A stretch of DNA of 64,000 nucleotides, taken from contig OOIN01000034.1 of NCBI GenBank assembly GCA_900323505.1, positions 310,001 through 374,000 of the forward strand, given 5' to 3'. The position numbers and the translations under genes were made by a program. Below are positions 43,258 through 52,208 of the stretch, one piece after another (the first letter of the stretch is position 1; each line of letters starts with the position of its first letter). The DNA is from Ustilago trichophora (Eukaryota > Basidiomycota > Ustilaginomycetes > Ustilaginales > Ustilaginaceae). The notes beneath the pieces were generated by a model, which made no database searches, was not told the origin of the DNA, and saw only the letters and a program-made list of their open reading frames with translations.

Positions 43258-44379
43258 ATGAATAGGTTCCCCGAATTCGACCCTTATGACGTGCTTGGGC
43301 TGCCCCGGGGCTGCAATTCTTCAGACATCAAAGCAGCGTACAAGAAGCTCGCGCTCAAGAACCATCCAGACCGAGCGCCACATGCGGAGAAGGAGGAAGC
43401 TACAGCAAGATTCAAAATCATCGGCGAGGCCTATGAGCTTCTTTCTGACACTCGTAAGCGCAGGAATTACGACGCCTTTAGACCCGGTAGCAGCACAACA
43501 GCCTCAGGAGGCTTCGCATCGCCAGGCGACGACTACGAAGATGATGAGAGTCGCAAGCATTTCGGTACAAGTCCAGATGGTCAACCGTTCAGTTTCATGT
43601 GGGAGTCCAGTGCTGATTCTGCGCGGAGGGCGCAAGCGGGAAGGAGAGCGGGAAGACCTTTTGGCGCCGATGGATTTGACCCTTTTGAGCTGTTCAACAT
43701 GATGTTCAGTCGGGATTTTGGATCGACGGGTGCTTCGGGAAATGTGGGTGGAGGAAGGGGTAATGATCCATTTGGGCGAATGGGGGGCCAGTCGATGGGT
43801 GGGAGTCTATTTGGTGATGATGATCCCTTTTGGCAAAATCATCGACGGATGGCGGATACCATGGGGTTTGGATTCGGTGCTTCACCGTTCGCAGCAGCGC
43901 CTAGGCCACCGATGGGGATGCAGACGCAATCATCCGGTTCCTTCTCCACAGGCTTCAACACAAGTACCAGCACCAGCTCTTCAACAAGCACCACTTTTGG
44001 CGGATTCTCAGGTGCGAGCGAAAGCACAACCACCCGTATCGTGAATGGTCACAAAGAAACGGTCACGCGAAAAGTTGACGCTAACGGCAACGAGACGGTC
44101 CACATCTCGACTCCTGAGGGCGACACGGTACATGTTAATGGTGTGCAACAGGCGCATCATCCGCTGCTTGGCAATGGCGCTGCTGCTGGTCCAGCTCCAC
44201 TTCCCAACACAAGAATTGGGAGGGCTGTGAACGCAAGAGGAACAGCAGACGACCCTATTGTAATTGATTCCGAAACCAAATCACCATCTAAGGATAATGC
44301 TCACGGTATCGGATGGGCGTCACAGGCTTCTAACGAACCCCCTCCCTGTACTTGCTGGGGATGTACTCATCCTTCTTGA
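43258..44379 (+). CDS. J-domain (Hsp40, class B type) co-chaperone
   Basis: Predicted Hsp70 co-chaperone of 373 residues. The J domain occupies residues ~8-75 with the catalytic HPD at 36-38 ('LKNHPDRAP') and the expected helices ('DIKAAYKKLAL', 'RFKIIGEAYELLSD'). It is followed by a Gly/Phe-rich region with 'FDPFELFNMMFSRDF', similar to DNAJB6-type proteins, then a Ser/Thr-rich stretch and a segment ('ESTTTRIVNGHKETVTRK') also seen in that group. No zinc finger is present, so it is not class A. Near the end, 'DDPIVIDSE' has the form of a SUMO-interacting motif. The extreme C-terminus is cysteine-containing (CTCWGCTHPS). Single exon. It is convergent with a small gene across 155 bp. Confidence 0.85.
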   Translation: MNRFPEFDPYDVLGLPRGCNSSDIKAAYKKLALKNHPDRAPHAEKEEATARFKIIGEAYELLSDTRKRRNYDAFRPGSSTTASGGFASPGDDYEDDESRKHFGTSPDGQPFSFMWESSADSARRAQAGRRAGRPFGADGFDPFELFNMMFSRDFGSTGASGNVGGGRGNDPFGRMGGQSMGGSLFGDDDPFWQNHRRMADTMGFGFGASPFAAAPRPPMGMQTQSSGSFSTGFNTSTSTSSSTSTTFGGFSGASESTTTRIVNGHKETVTRKVDANGNETVHISTPEGDTVHVNGVQQAHHPLLGNGAAAGPAPLPNTRIGRAVNARGTADDPIVIDSETKSPSKDNAHGIGWASQASNEPPPCTCWGCTHPS

Positions 44380-44534
44380 TACGCTAAGAATCCAATCGCA
44401 CTGTCTCAGGACCCCCGCATGGCGTGCTATGGAGTTGATGCGTCTGATTATAAGAACGAGGTCAACATGGTGCTACTGATACATTTGGTAGGTTAAATGA
44501 AAGTTCTGTGTCGTGTTCGAGGCTGATGAGGTGC

Positions 44535-45004
44535 TTAGGTCTTGATGCCCTTGGCCTCGAGCATCTTACGCTCCTCCTCCTCGATCTGTTCGTCGATCTT
44601 GGCGCCTCGAGATGGTTCATTGCCATTTGCTCTAGCGGCGTCCGTGGGCTTCTCTTGCTCCTTGGCCTTCTCGGCCTCGCGGGCCTGCTTCTCCTCCTTG
44701 CCAGCCTGGGCAAGCTTGTTCTTGATCGACTTTTCATCCTTGGAGTCGAGCGACTGGTGCGACTCAGGCTGACCCTTCTCGTGGTCCTTGCGGTTGTCAT
44801 CGTGGTGCATGCCGACATCGGGGTTGGGGCCGGGAGCATTGCGCTGGTCGCCGTCGGCGCTGTTGTGTGGTCATCGGTTTAGGAGGTCAGTCAGCGTGTA
44901 CATTTTACCTAGGTTGTTTTCTTTGTTGAACACGCTCTGATGCGAGGAACTGAAGTTGTTGCTGTTACTTACGTGTGGGTCTCGTACTGGGATTGGGTCG
45001 ACAT
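44535..45004 (-). CDS. small, highly charged hydrophilic protein, unknown function
   Basis: Exons are 45004-44973 and 44859-44535; the 113-bp intron has a GTAAGT donor, a CTGACTGAC branch region and an ACAACAG acceptor, and joins in frame to give 118 residues. The protein is almost free of hydrophobic residues. It begins MSTQSQYETHT, contains 'ADGDQRNAPGPNPDVG', and then a Lys/Glu/Ala-rich helix-forming stretch from about residue 55 to the end. No cysteine, signal peptide or membrane segment is seen. The composition resembles hydrophilins or LEA-like stress proteins, but I recognise no family and assign no function. The clean splice sites, frame conservation and lack of internal stops support a real gene. 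It is divergent from the OPT gene. Confidence 0.72.
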
Positions 45005-45899
45005 TGTGATAGATTGATACAGGGGATGATTGTTGTGGGATGCGATAAAGAAGGTGCGACAAAAGAAGCGATATATATACACTGACGCCCCGACTTCTCG
45101 TGGATCTTCACTGATGCTCGGCAGCGTAATGAAGCAGCTACTCTCTCTCACACGTTTGCACACTTACGCTGATTCCACCAACCCTTGTGCTACGGGACAA
45201 GCACTCACCCCACTCTATGGGTCTCGGACTGTGCATTGGCTCGGTAAGAGCGTTTCTAACTTTGGCCTCATCTCGCCAAGGAGTGGAGGGCACTTGCCGA
45301 TGACACTGCGGTCACCACTCAGCAGTGCAGCGCCAGAGCGCAGCTTCACGTCATTAGGTACTCTGTGGATCAGCTGCCCTGAGAGAAGAATGCCGCAAGC
45401 GACCAAGTCGAAAATAGAAGCTCTATTATGGGAAGGGGAGACGCAAGCTGTGACGATGTGCCTTTCTTCCTTGTCTGAGAAGATGAAGCGGTCGTCGATC
45501 TTACCAGATCGTGTGGACAAGGCCTTTGTAGTCGATTGATTGGCTGACTTGTACAGTAGCTGTTGGGTGACAGGTACGCGATTCACACTTGCGTCATAGG
45601 GCGCTTAGGCGTGAGTGTGGAGGCTTTGCCGTTGGGAAGTATCGCAAATTGTAAGTTTATACGGTCTCACATGAAATGAGAAAGAGTTATTCTTCCGTGC
45701 GTGTCTGGGTCTTGTTCCTGGAAGAATGGCAGAACAACACACAGACCTACCAAAGCCACGTATCAAATGTGCCGAGAAAAGAGGTGGACCCTGGGGACTT
45801 CGCTGTAACTTATTCGGTGGAACCCACGCTTAAGCCCCACTTCGGCCTGAGTCGACCCTCGTCCCAACCTCGTCCTGGTTCCCATGTGCATAGCTTGGT
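45005..45899. promoter_or_regulatory. divergent region, small hydrophilic protein / OPT transporter
   Basis: About 0.9 kb between two divergent start codons. Open frames in it show no recognisable protein. It presumably contains both promoters; no obvious repeat or site cluster. Confidence 0.4.
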
Positions 45900-48380
45900 A
45901 TGCACGGCACTACCTCACAGACGTCTTCGCCTGCAGGCGCAGAACCAAACCAAACCTTACCCTATATGGCCAGAAGGTCTCGTCCCAAATCAAGACCTCG
46001 CAACCACCAGCATCGCGGATTGGGACAAGACTCGGACGAAGACGCCACCACCATTCAGATGGACGAGTACGAGCTGGATCAACGGGCCACCAAGCGCCAT
46101 GAGCAGGACAACGACGATGATGATTACGAGGAAGGGGAAGACGCTCTTATGCTTGGACCTGCTTCTGCATCCGGTGCCGATGTCGACGAGGAGGCGTACC
46201 AGCAGAGTCGGAACAAGTCAAGACGGCGCGCTGGTAGAAGGCATGTTTCGACCGGGTCGATATCGGAAAAGTACGATCCCGACGATCCCATGCATCTGGT
46301 CAGCAAGGCTGTACCGGAGCACGATGATCCCACGCTGCCCGCTCTTACTTGGAGGGCGCTCCTCATCGGATCTTTCTTCTGCGTCATCGGAGCCGCGATA
46401 GCACAGCTCTTCTTCTACAAGTCTAATTCTCCCTCATTCAGCAGCTACTTTGTCATCTTGATATCTCTACCTATGGGTCGATGGCTCGCCAATCGATTGC
46501 CGGAACGCACCATCCGACTCGGCAAGTGGTCGGTGCAGCTCAACCCGGGTCCTTTTAGCATCAAGGAGCATATGCTCGTCGCTATCATCGCTTCATCTGG
46601 CGCTACCTCCGCATATGCCAGCGACATAATCAACATTCAAGAGCTCTTCTATCATCAGCATATGAATTGGCTTTCGTCCTTGACGCTCCTCATCACCACC
46701 CAGGTCCTGGGATTTGGCTTTGCAGGAATGGTCACCAACCTCCTCGTGAAGCCCACATCGATGATTTGGCCAAGCACCCTCGTGACCACCTCGCTTTTCC
46801 ATACACTCCACGACAAGGAAGCACCGAACAACCGTGCCAGGCTGCGACTCTTTGCTCTCGCATTCGTTGGAATTTACATGTACCAATTCCTCCCGGCGTT
46901 GCTGGCACCCACACTGTCTAGTGTCGCGATGCTCTGTCTCGTTGACAACAAGATCCCCGCCTTCCGGTCTCTCAGCTCCGGCTATCACGGTCTTGGCTTC
47001 CTCAACCTCACCTTCGATTGGAATGCTGCCGGTATGAGTGGGCCCTTCTATCAGCCGTGGTGGGCAGCCCTCAACTTCTACGCTGGATTCGCGGGAATGA
47101 TGTATATTGTCATGCCCATCCTCTACTGGGGTTTCAACTTTTGGAACGCGCAATCATTCCCAGAGATCCTCAGCGCGGGGCTGTACAACCAGGAGCACAA
47201 GAAGTTTGCCGTCGACACGCTGCTCAACAAGGACAACACGTTGAATGCGCAGGCGTGGGAGCAGCAGAAGCCTATGCTTCTCACCCCGTACTTTGCGCTC
47301 TCCTACGGCCTTGGTTTTGCCACGCTTACCAGTACAGTGACCCACGTTCTGCTCTGGCATTGGAAGGATATCAAGAAAGCGGCAAGCAATGCGGTGCACG
47401 ACGATGTTCACAATCGCCTCATGAGGGCGTACGATCCAGTGCCGCGCAAGTGGTATGCCACCACATTTGCGCTCACAACAGCTGCCGCGATCATGTTGGT
47501 CGTCTTGACACCGGCGTTGCAGCTGCCAGTGTGGGCTTTGCTGTTGGCCATTGCGATGGGTCTGCTCTTTATTGCGCCACTTGGCATTCTCCGAGCCGTG
47601 TCGGACACAGGTGTGGGCCTCAACATCATCTCGGAATTCGTCATCGGCTACATCATGCCTGGCAACCCAATTGGCAACATCCTGTTCAAAACCATGGCAT
47701 ACATGTCGCTCAATCAGGCCCTCGATCTGGTCAACGATCTCAAGCTGGGCCACTATATCAAGATTCCACCCAAGCACATGTTTGTCGCTCAGTTGTGGGG
47801 TACGATGATCGGCTGCGTCGTCAACTTGATCGTGGTCAATATTGTGCTCGATCCGGCGTCCGGGTACCGTGCCTTCTTGGATGGGTCGATAGAAGACCCT
47901 TCGGGCCAGTGGGATGGTCGCAAAGTCCACATCTTCTTCTCTGCCTCTGTCATCTGGGGGCTCGTTGGACCGTCCGAGTTCTTCTCTGGAGACTATCGAA
48001 AGCTCTACTCTGGCTTCCTCTTTGGTGCCATTCTGCCGTTGATCCCATACTTTCTGCACAGAAAGTACAAACTGAAATGGCTGCCCAAGGTAGCCTTCCC
48101 CATCATCCTCCACTCTGCCGCCCTTCCACCGGCGGTGCCGACCAACGTCATCATGACTGGCTTCTTCTTCTCCTGGCTCTCGCAGAAGCATCTACGTGAG
48201 AAACATCCGGCATGGTTCGAAAAGTTCAACTACGTTCTCTCGGCTGCGCTGGATGCAGGTGCAAGTGTCAATGCTTTGACCATCTTTGTGTTGACTCTGA
48301 CGCTGCTCAAGTATGCTCCCGTGCCGCATTGGGCTGCAAACCCGCTGCAGGATGCTGAGCATTGTAAGCCCAGCTCATAG
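45900..48380 (+). CDS. oligopeptide transporter, OPT family
   Basis: Proton-coupled importer of small peptides (or metal chelates) in the plasma membrane. The 826-residue product has an acidic cytosolic N-terminus (to about 155), then roughly 14-16 membrane segments. OPT-type blocks include 'QLFFYKSNSPSFSSYFVIL', 'LNPGPFSIKEHMLVAI', 'MNWLSSLTLLITTQVLGFGFAG', 'SEFVIGYIMPGNPIGNILFK', 'LGHYIKIPPKHMFVAQLWGT' and 'SAVIWGLVGPSEFFSG'. 'NPGPF' with 'KEH' and the 'IPP' motif mark the peptide-transporter branch rather than yellow-stripe-like proteins. A second in-frame ATG at 45966 (MARRSRPKS) is an alternative start that would remove 22 residues. Single exon. It is convergent with GAR1 across 353 bp. 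Confidence 0.93.
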   Translation: MHGTTSQTSSPAGAEPNQTLPYMARRSRPKSRPRNHQHRGLGQDSDEDATTIQMDEYELDQRATKRHEQDNDDDDYEEGEDALMLGPASASGADVDEEAYQQSRNKSRRRAGRRHVSTGSISEKYDPDDPMHLVSKAVPEHDDPTLPALTWRALLIGSFFCVIGAAIAQLFFYKSNSPSFSSYFVILISLPMGRWLANRLPERTIRLGKWSVQLNPGPFSIKEHMLVAIIASSGATSAYASDIINIQELFYHQHMNWLSSLTLLITTQVLGFGFAGMVTNLLVKPTSMIWPSTLVTTSLFHTLHDKEAPNNRARLRLFALAFVGIYMYQFLPALLAPTLSSVAMLCLVDNKIPAFRSLSSGYHGLGFLNLTFDWNAAGMSGPFYQPWWAALNFYAGFAGMMYIVMPILYWGFNFWNAQSFPEILSAGLYNQEHKKFAVDTLLNKDNTLNAQAWEQQKPMLLTPYFALSYGLGFATLTSTVTHVLLWHWKDIKKAASNAVHDDVHNRLMRAYDPVPRKWYATTFALTTAAAIMLVVLTPALQLPVWALLLAIAMGLLFIAPLGILRAVSDTGVGLNIISEFVIGYIMPGNPIGNILFKTMAYMSLNQALDLVNDLKLGHYIKIPPKHMFVAQLWGTMIGCVVNLIVVNIVLDPASGYRAFLDGSIEDPSGQWDGRKVHIFFSASVIWGLVGPSEFFSGDYRKLYSGFLFGAILPLIPYFLHRKYKLKWLPKVAFPIILHSAALPPAVPTNVIMTGFFFSWLSQKHLREKHPAWFEKFNYVLSAALDAGASVNALTIFVLTLTLLKYAPVPHWAANPLQDAEHCKPSS

Positions 48381-48733
48381 ATTCCAACTTTGACAACAGC
48401 CATGCAATCCAGCTACAGCATTTGCATCATCTCCCCACGATCCAGTAGCCAATTTGCTTTACCCGTTGAAAAAGAGAAAGGTTGCGTGCGTGTTCGCCGT
48501 GCACGGCTGAAAGACTATGTGCTGTGCGTCGCTTTCTGCACAGACAGGGGACCGGTGATGATGAAAGAAACTGGAATGAGCGGGTCAAATACTAACACAA
48601 ATACACAAGAGGATGAAAAGAGAGACAATGCCGAGACGAGAGGAGTTGAGAAGGTGCGTGAGATGGTGAGAGTCTTGATGTTGTTGGACCACTGCTGAGA
48701 CTGAGGTTGACGCTGAAGCTGCAAATCATGCGC
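48381..48733. other. convergent 3' region, OPT / GAR1
   Basis: 353 bp between convergent stop codons, presumably both 3'UTRs. Nothing else seen. Confidence 0.4.
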
Positions 48734-49590
48734 TCAGTAACCGCCACGACCGCGGCCACCACGTCCACCACCAAATCCGCCGCCAAATCCACCGCCCCTG
48801 CCGCCAGCACCACCACGTCCGCCACCGAATCCGCCGCCACGACCACCGCTGAATCCACCTCCTCGTCCACCACCACGTCCGCCGCCTGCACCGAATCCAC
48901 CTCGACCCCCAGCACCACCACGTCCACCGGCACCGAAGCCACCACGGCCTCTTGGCGCACCTCGGCCACGACCACCGAAGCCACCGGCGGCACCACCGCG
49001 ACCACCGGCACCTCCCTTCTTCTTGGGCGCCTTTGTCAGCGATTTTGGTTTTGGCAGGAATCGCTCAATGGGGAGAAGCTTCTCGCCGGAAATGTAGACC
49101 TTGTCGTCGGTCTTGAATGATGTTGCAACCATGCCGGGGTCCATCTTGACGGTAAAGTAGACTTCGTTGATGGGTCCGAGGATTTCGTCCACCTTGCCAA
49201 TTTGCGACTTGTTCTCAAGGCTAGCGATGCAAAGAAGTAGACATGAAGAAAGAGAAACGAAGATCAGTATGGGAGGTCCTAGACGGCTGTGAGAGATGCA
49301 GAAACTCCGAGACTATAACAAGGCTGTGCTGCAATGTAGGAAAGGAAATCCAAGACATACTAGATAGGAGCGTTGAAGTATGGAACGTGCTTGGCGTCGG
49401 TCGACTGACACAGCATCTCTCCCTCTACGGCGTGCATGAAAGTACCCATCGGCTGCACTGTCTCGGGGGGACCAGCGTTAGCGTAGCCACCGCGTCCTCC
49501 ACCACCGAATCCACCACGGCCACCTCGGGAGGAGAAACCGCCACGACCGCCACGGTCACCTCCACCACGTCCGCCTCCACGGAACGACAT
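48734..49590 (-). CDS. GAR1: H/ACA ribonucleoprotein subunit GAR1
   Basis: Core protein of nucleolar H/ACA snoRNPs, which pseudouridylate rRNA and support rRNA processing. Exons are 49590-49361 and 49220-48734; the 140-bp intron has a GTATGT donor, and the join restores '[21 protein letters not shown]', essentially the yeast and human sequence across this site. The 238-residue product has an N-terminal RGG/GAR domain (1-38), the Gar1 core (about 40-145, including '[15 protein letters not shown]' and 'FLPKPKSL'), and a longer C-terminal RGG/GAR domain ending GRGGY. Both arms are almost pure Gly, Arg, Ala and Phe and are likely arginine-methylated. It is divergent from the ZNHIT2-like gene. Confidence 0.96.
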
Positions 49591-50116
49591 GACGATTTAT
49601 ATGTAGTGTGTTGAAACACGGCCTTCCGTGCTTTAAGGTTGGTAGGATACGGTGAACGAAGAGACGATCGAAGAAGGGCGTTAGAGTGTCGGTCTCGGGA
49701 TTTGTCGTCGTCACTGTGGGTAGGTGTCGAAGAACAGAGTTGTAAGAAAGGTAATGATGGTGAGCAAGCTGCTTCGACAAAGGGTCAGATGGTGCTTTGA
49801 CTGCCAAATGTTAAAAAAGTCAAAAATTTCCCTCTTTTTGGATGCAGTTCTTCCAAGCGGAGAAAGAGGGCCAAAACTAACAATCTCAAATTTATTTCCA
49901 ATTCTGCGGAGCCGAAGGAATGAGTTTTCGCACGAGATCATTGTGCCCTCCACTCAGCTTCTTGCTTTCAGGGTCCAACCAACAAGAACACAATGACATT
50001 CTTCCCGACCTTTCATTGACCCTACCCCAAACGCTCCTAGACAAGCACAGCTATGATGAGAAGACCATCCTCATCATCATCATTGATAGGGAACAATCGA
50101 TGAGAGCAGCAGCAGA
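49591..50116. promoter_or_regulatory. divergent promoter, GAR1 / ZNHIT2-like
   Basis: A 526-bp region between two divergent start codons of genes for RNP biogenesis, so a shared or back-to-back promoter is likely. A/T-rich patches lie at 49805-49840 and 49880-49900. No coding evidence. Confidence 0.45.
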
Positions 50117-51955
50117 ATGTCCCTTTCCGACTTGCTCAACATCTCTCGCACCGTTCGGCGGGACAAGGCGCGGGAACAGGAGCTCCTGCCCACACCCACT
50201 TCCAACAGCGCAGCAGTCACCACCCGCCTTTGTAACATCTGCTTCACCGAACCTGCAACATACAACTGTCCGAGATGCAACATTCCGTACTGCTCGCTGG
50301 TTTGCTTTCGCAGAAGCGAGCATCAGGATTGCTCTACGGCTTTCTCTTCCTCTGCGATTCGGCTTCACTCAGACTCGGATGAAGTGGCTGTTGAGGATGA
50401 CGATCGAAACAAGGTAGTGCATATCCTTAGCCGCTTGGAGAAGGATGATAATGAAGCGAAAAGGAGGCAGCAGGAGGAAGAAGAGGAGAGCGATGAGGAC
50501 GAGCACGAGGACGAGGATGCAGGTCTGAGAGCCGAAGTAACGCGGGAGCAGATAGAGAAAGCTTCGACTGACGCCCTGTTGGCCATGCTGACGCCCAAGG
50601 AAAGGATAAAGTTCATGGACGCCGTAAAGACACCTAAGTCTGCAGCACATCTTATGCAGAAGCTTGATCGGAAAGCCGACCGACGTCCACGCCTCGAATC
50701 GTCTGCGTCGCCTCAGGGTGTACTGATCGTACCGCAGTCGCCCGACGAGCACTGCCCTCGAAAGCAAGCAGCCAAGAGGGACTGGCAGTCAACGCCCTGG
50801 TTCGAGACAGCTGACGCAAGTCCCAACTTCTCGAGCAGAGCTTCGGCGGAGCAGTCTAGTTTCGTGGCAACGATAGAACGGATACTCGAGGCGGGAAGCA
50901 ACAAGGTTTCCATAAAGGAAGGGCCCGCAGCCGTGAATCTGCTCTACAATCTCTGCGCTACATTGATGGCTTATACATACACGCTCAGACACTTGGATAT
51001 CCCCAGCCTGTCGGAAAGGCTAAGAGGGAAAGAAGAGGCTCCTTCGATACCCGTTCCGGCCCCATTACACGAGAAGCAGCTCCCTTTCCATCCTTACAGG
51101 CAAGATGACAAGCGAGATGATGACGACGAAGACGAGCCGCCGCCCCTTGAACCAGATGATCCGATCAGCATTCAACAGGTTGAGTCCTCTCAGCCCCGCA
51201 CAGCAGGCATAGCTGCAACTACATGCTCGATCCCACCGAGCCTTGAGGATCTGACCATAGCCGAAGAAGCACTCAACAAATTAGGTCGCCTAGTCCCGTT
51301 CCTCTTCTCGCAACCTCCACCAGCTACCAAGGGATCGAGATTATTCGCAGACAGCAAGGATGCCAGCAAAGTGGTTCTGACATCGCTAGATGACGCGTCC
51401 ATGTGGTTTCTGTCACGACTTGCACTCGATTCAGAGGTGGGTGCAGGTGGCGCCGACGCCCTCGATCTGCAACTGTCAGCGGATCTCATTCGCTTACTCA
51501 CTTCAGAGCAATTCGTCCCGAGTTTCAGCAACGACCAAGAAGCCGAGGCAAAGTTTAGGTTAGCATCCAAATTCACATCGCTGCCGCCACAACAGGAGTT
51601 TGCTGCTGCGCAGACGCCTCTTGTGCTCAATGCAGTCGCAGACCTGTATTTCTTTCTCGGAGATCTTGCAGCTCTGGTCGCCGCACCGTCCTCGCCGCTG
51701 TCACATCTGCGTGTCAGGTCCAAGTCCATCAAGTTGGCCCAGCGAAAGCTCTGCTTCTACTTCTGCAGTGCGGTGCTTGGCAATCAACAAGCGAGCACAA
51801 ATCTTGGACAAGAGCTACATCATCACGTTGAGAGTCTCAGACGACGGATCGAACAGACAGAACAAGCAGACAAATTGGCGGCAGCAGTCAGCCTCCTCAA
51901 CCAAGACGACTCGGCATCTTTGTCTCGACCCAGCATCAACACTACTTACCAATAG
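50117..51955 (+). CDS. zinc finger HIT protein, ZNHIT2-like
   Basis: Predicted assembly factor that works with the R2TP chaperone; human ZNHIT2 binds RUVBL1/2 and helps U5 snRNP assembly. The 612-residue product has a zf-HIT domain near the N-terminus, with ligands C39, C42, C51, C54, C59, C63, H69 and C72 ('CNICFTEPATYNCPRCNIPYC'-type pattern). An acidic coiled segment (~105-145) follows. Then comes 'TDALLAMLTPKERIKFMDAV', comparable to the ZNHIT2 sequence after the finger, and 'STPWFE', an aromatic motif typical of the family. The C-terminal half is helical with conserved Leu-rich blocks. It is longer than human ZNHIT2 (403) through disordered inserts. Single exon. It is convergent with the oxygenase gene across 253 bp. 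Confidence 0.8.
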   Translation: MSLSDLLNISRTVRRDKAREQELLPTPTSNSAAVTTRLCNICFTEPATYNCPRCNIPYCSLVCFRRSEHQDCSTAFSSSAIRLHSDSDEVAVEDDDRNKVVHILSRLEKDDNEAKRRQQEEEEESDEDEHEDEDAGLRAEVTREQIEKASTDALLAMLTPKERIKFMDAVKTPKSAAHLMQKLDRKADRRPRLESSASPQGVLIVPQSPDEHCPRKQAAKRDWQSTPWFETADASPNFSSRASAEQSSFVATIERILEAGSNKVSIKEGPAAVNLLYNLCATLMAYTYTLRHLDIPSLSERLRGKEEAPSIPVPAPLHEKQLPFHPYRQDDKRDDDDEDEPPPLEPDDPISIQQVESSQPRTAGIAATTCSIPPSLEDLTIAEEALNKLGRLVPFLFSQPPPATKGSRLFADSKDASKVVLTSLDDASMWFLSRLALDSEVGAGGADALDLQLSADLIRLLTSEQFVPSFSNDQEAEAKFRLASKFTSLPPQQEFAAAQTPLVLNAVADLYFFLGDLAALVAAPSSPLSHLRVRSKSIKLAQRKLCFYFCSAVLGNQQASTNLGQELHHHVESLRRRIEQTEQADKLAAAVSLLNQDDSASLSRPSINTTYQ

Positions 51956-52208
51956 CATCGGCCTTTTCGGCGGCCACCCATGTATTTGTACCTTTTTCGA
52001 CTCGCAATATCATACTTCCAACAATGTCAGATGCACTGACAGCAAAATTTGAAAGGAAACCAAGTATTTGCATGAGTGGGAGTGGGTGACTTGCAGGAAC
52101 ATACGATAGCGCAGTGACAAAGAGACATGACGGAACACGACGAGACAGCGAAATAAAGAGATAACAATGTAACAAGCCGACGACGGCAGAGTCGGTGCGG
52201 CAACCCCC

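Noticed and set aside
47018..48199. 393-codon second plus-strand frame inside the OPT gene
   Set aside because: Out-of-frame reading of a recognised transporter; no independent start or domain.
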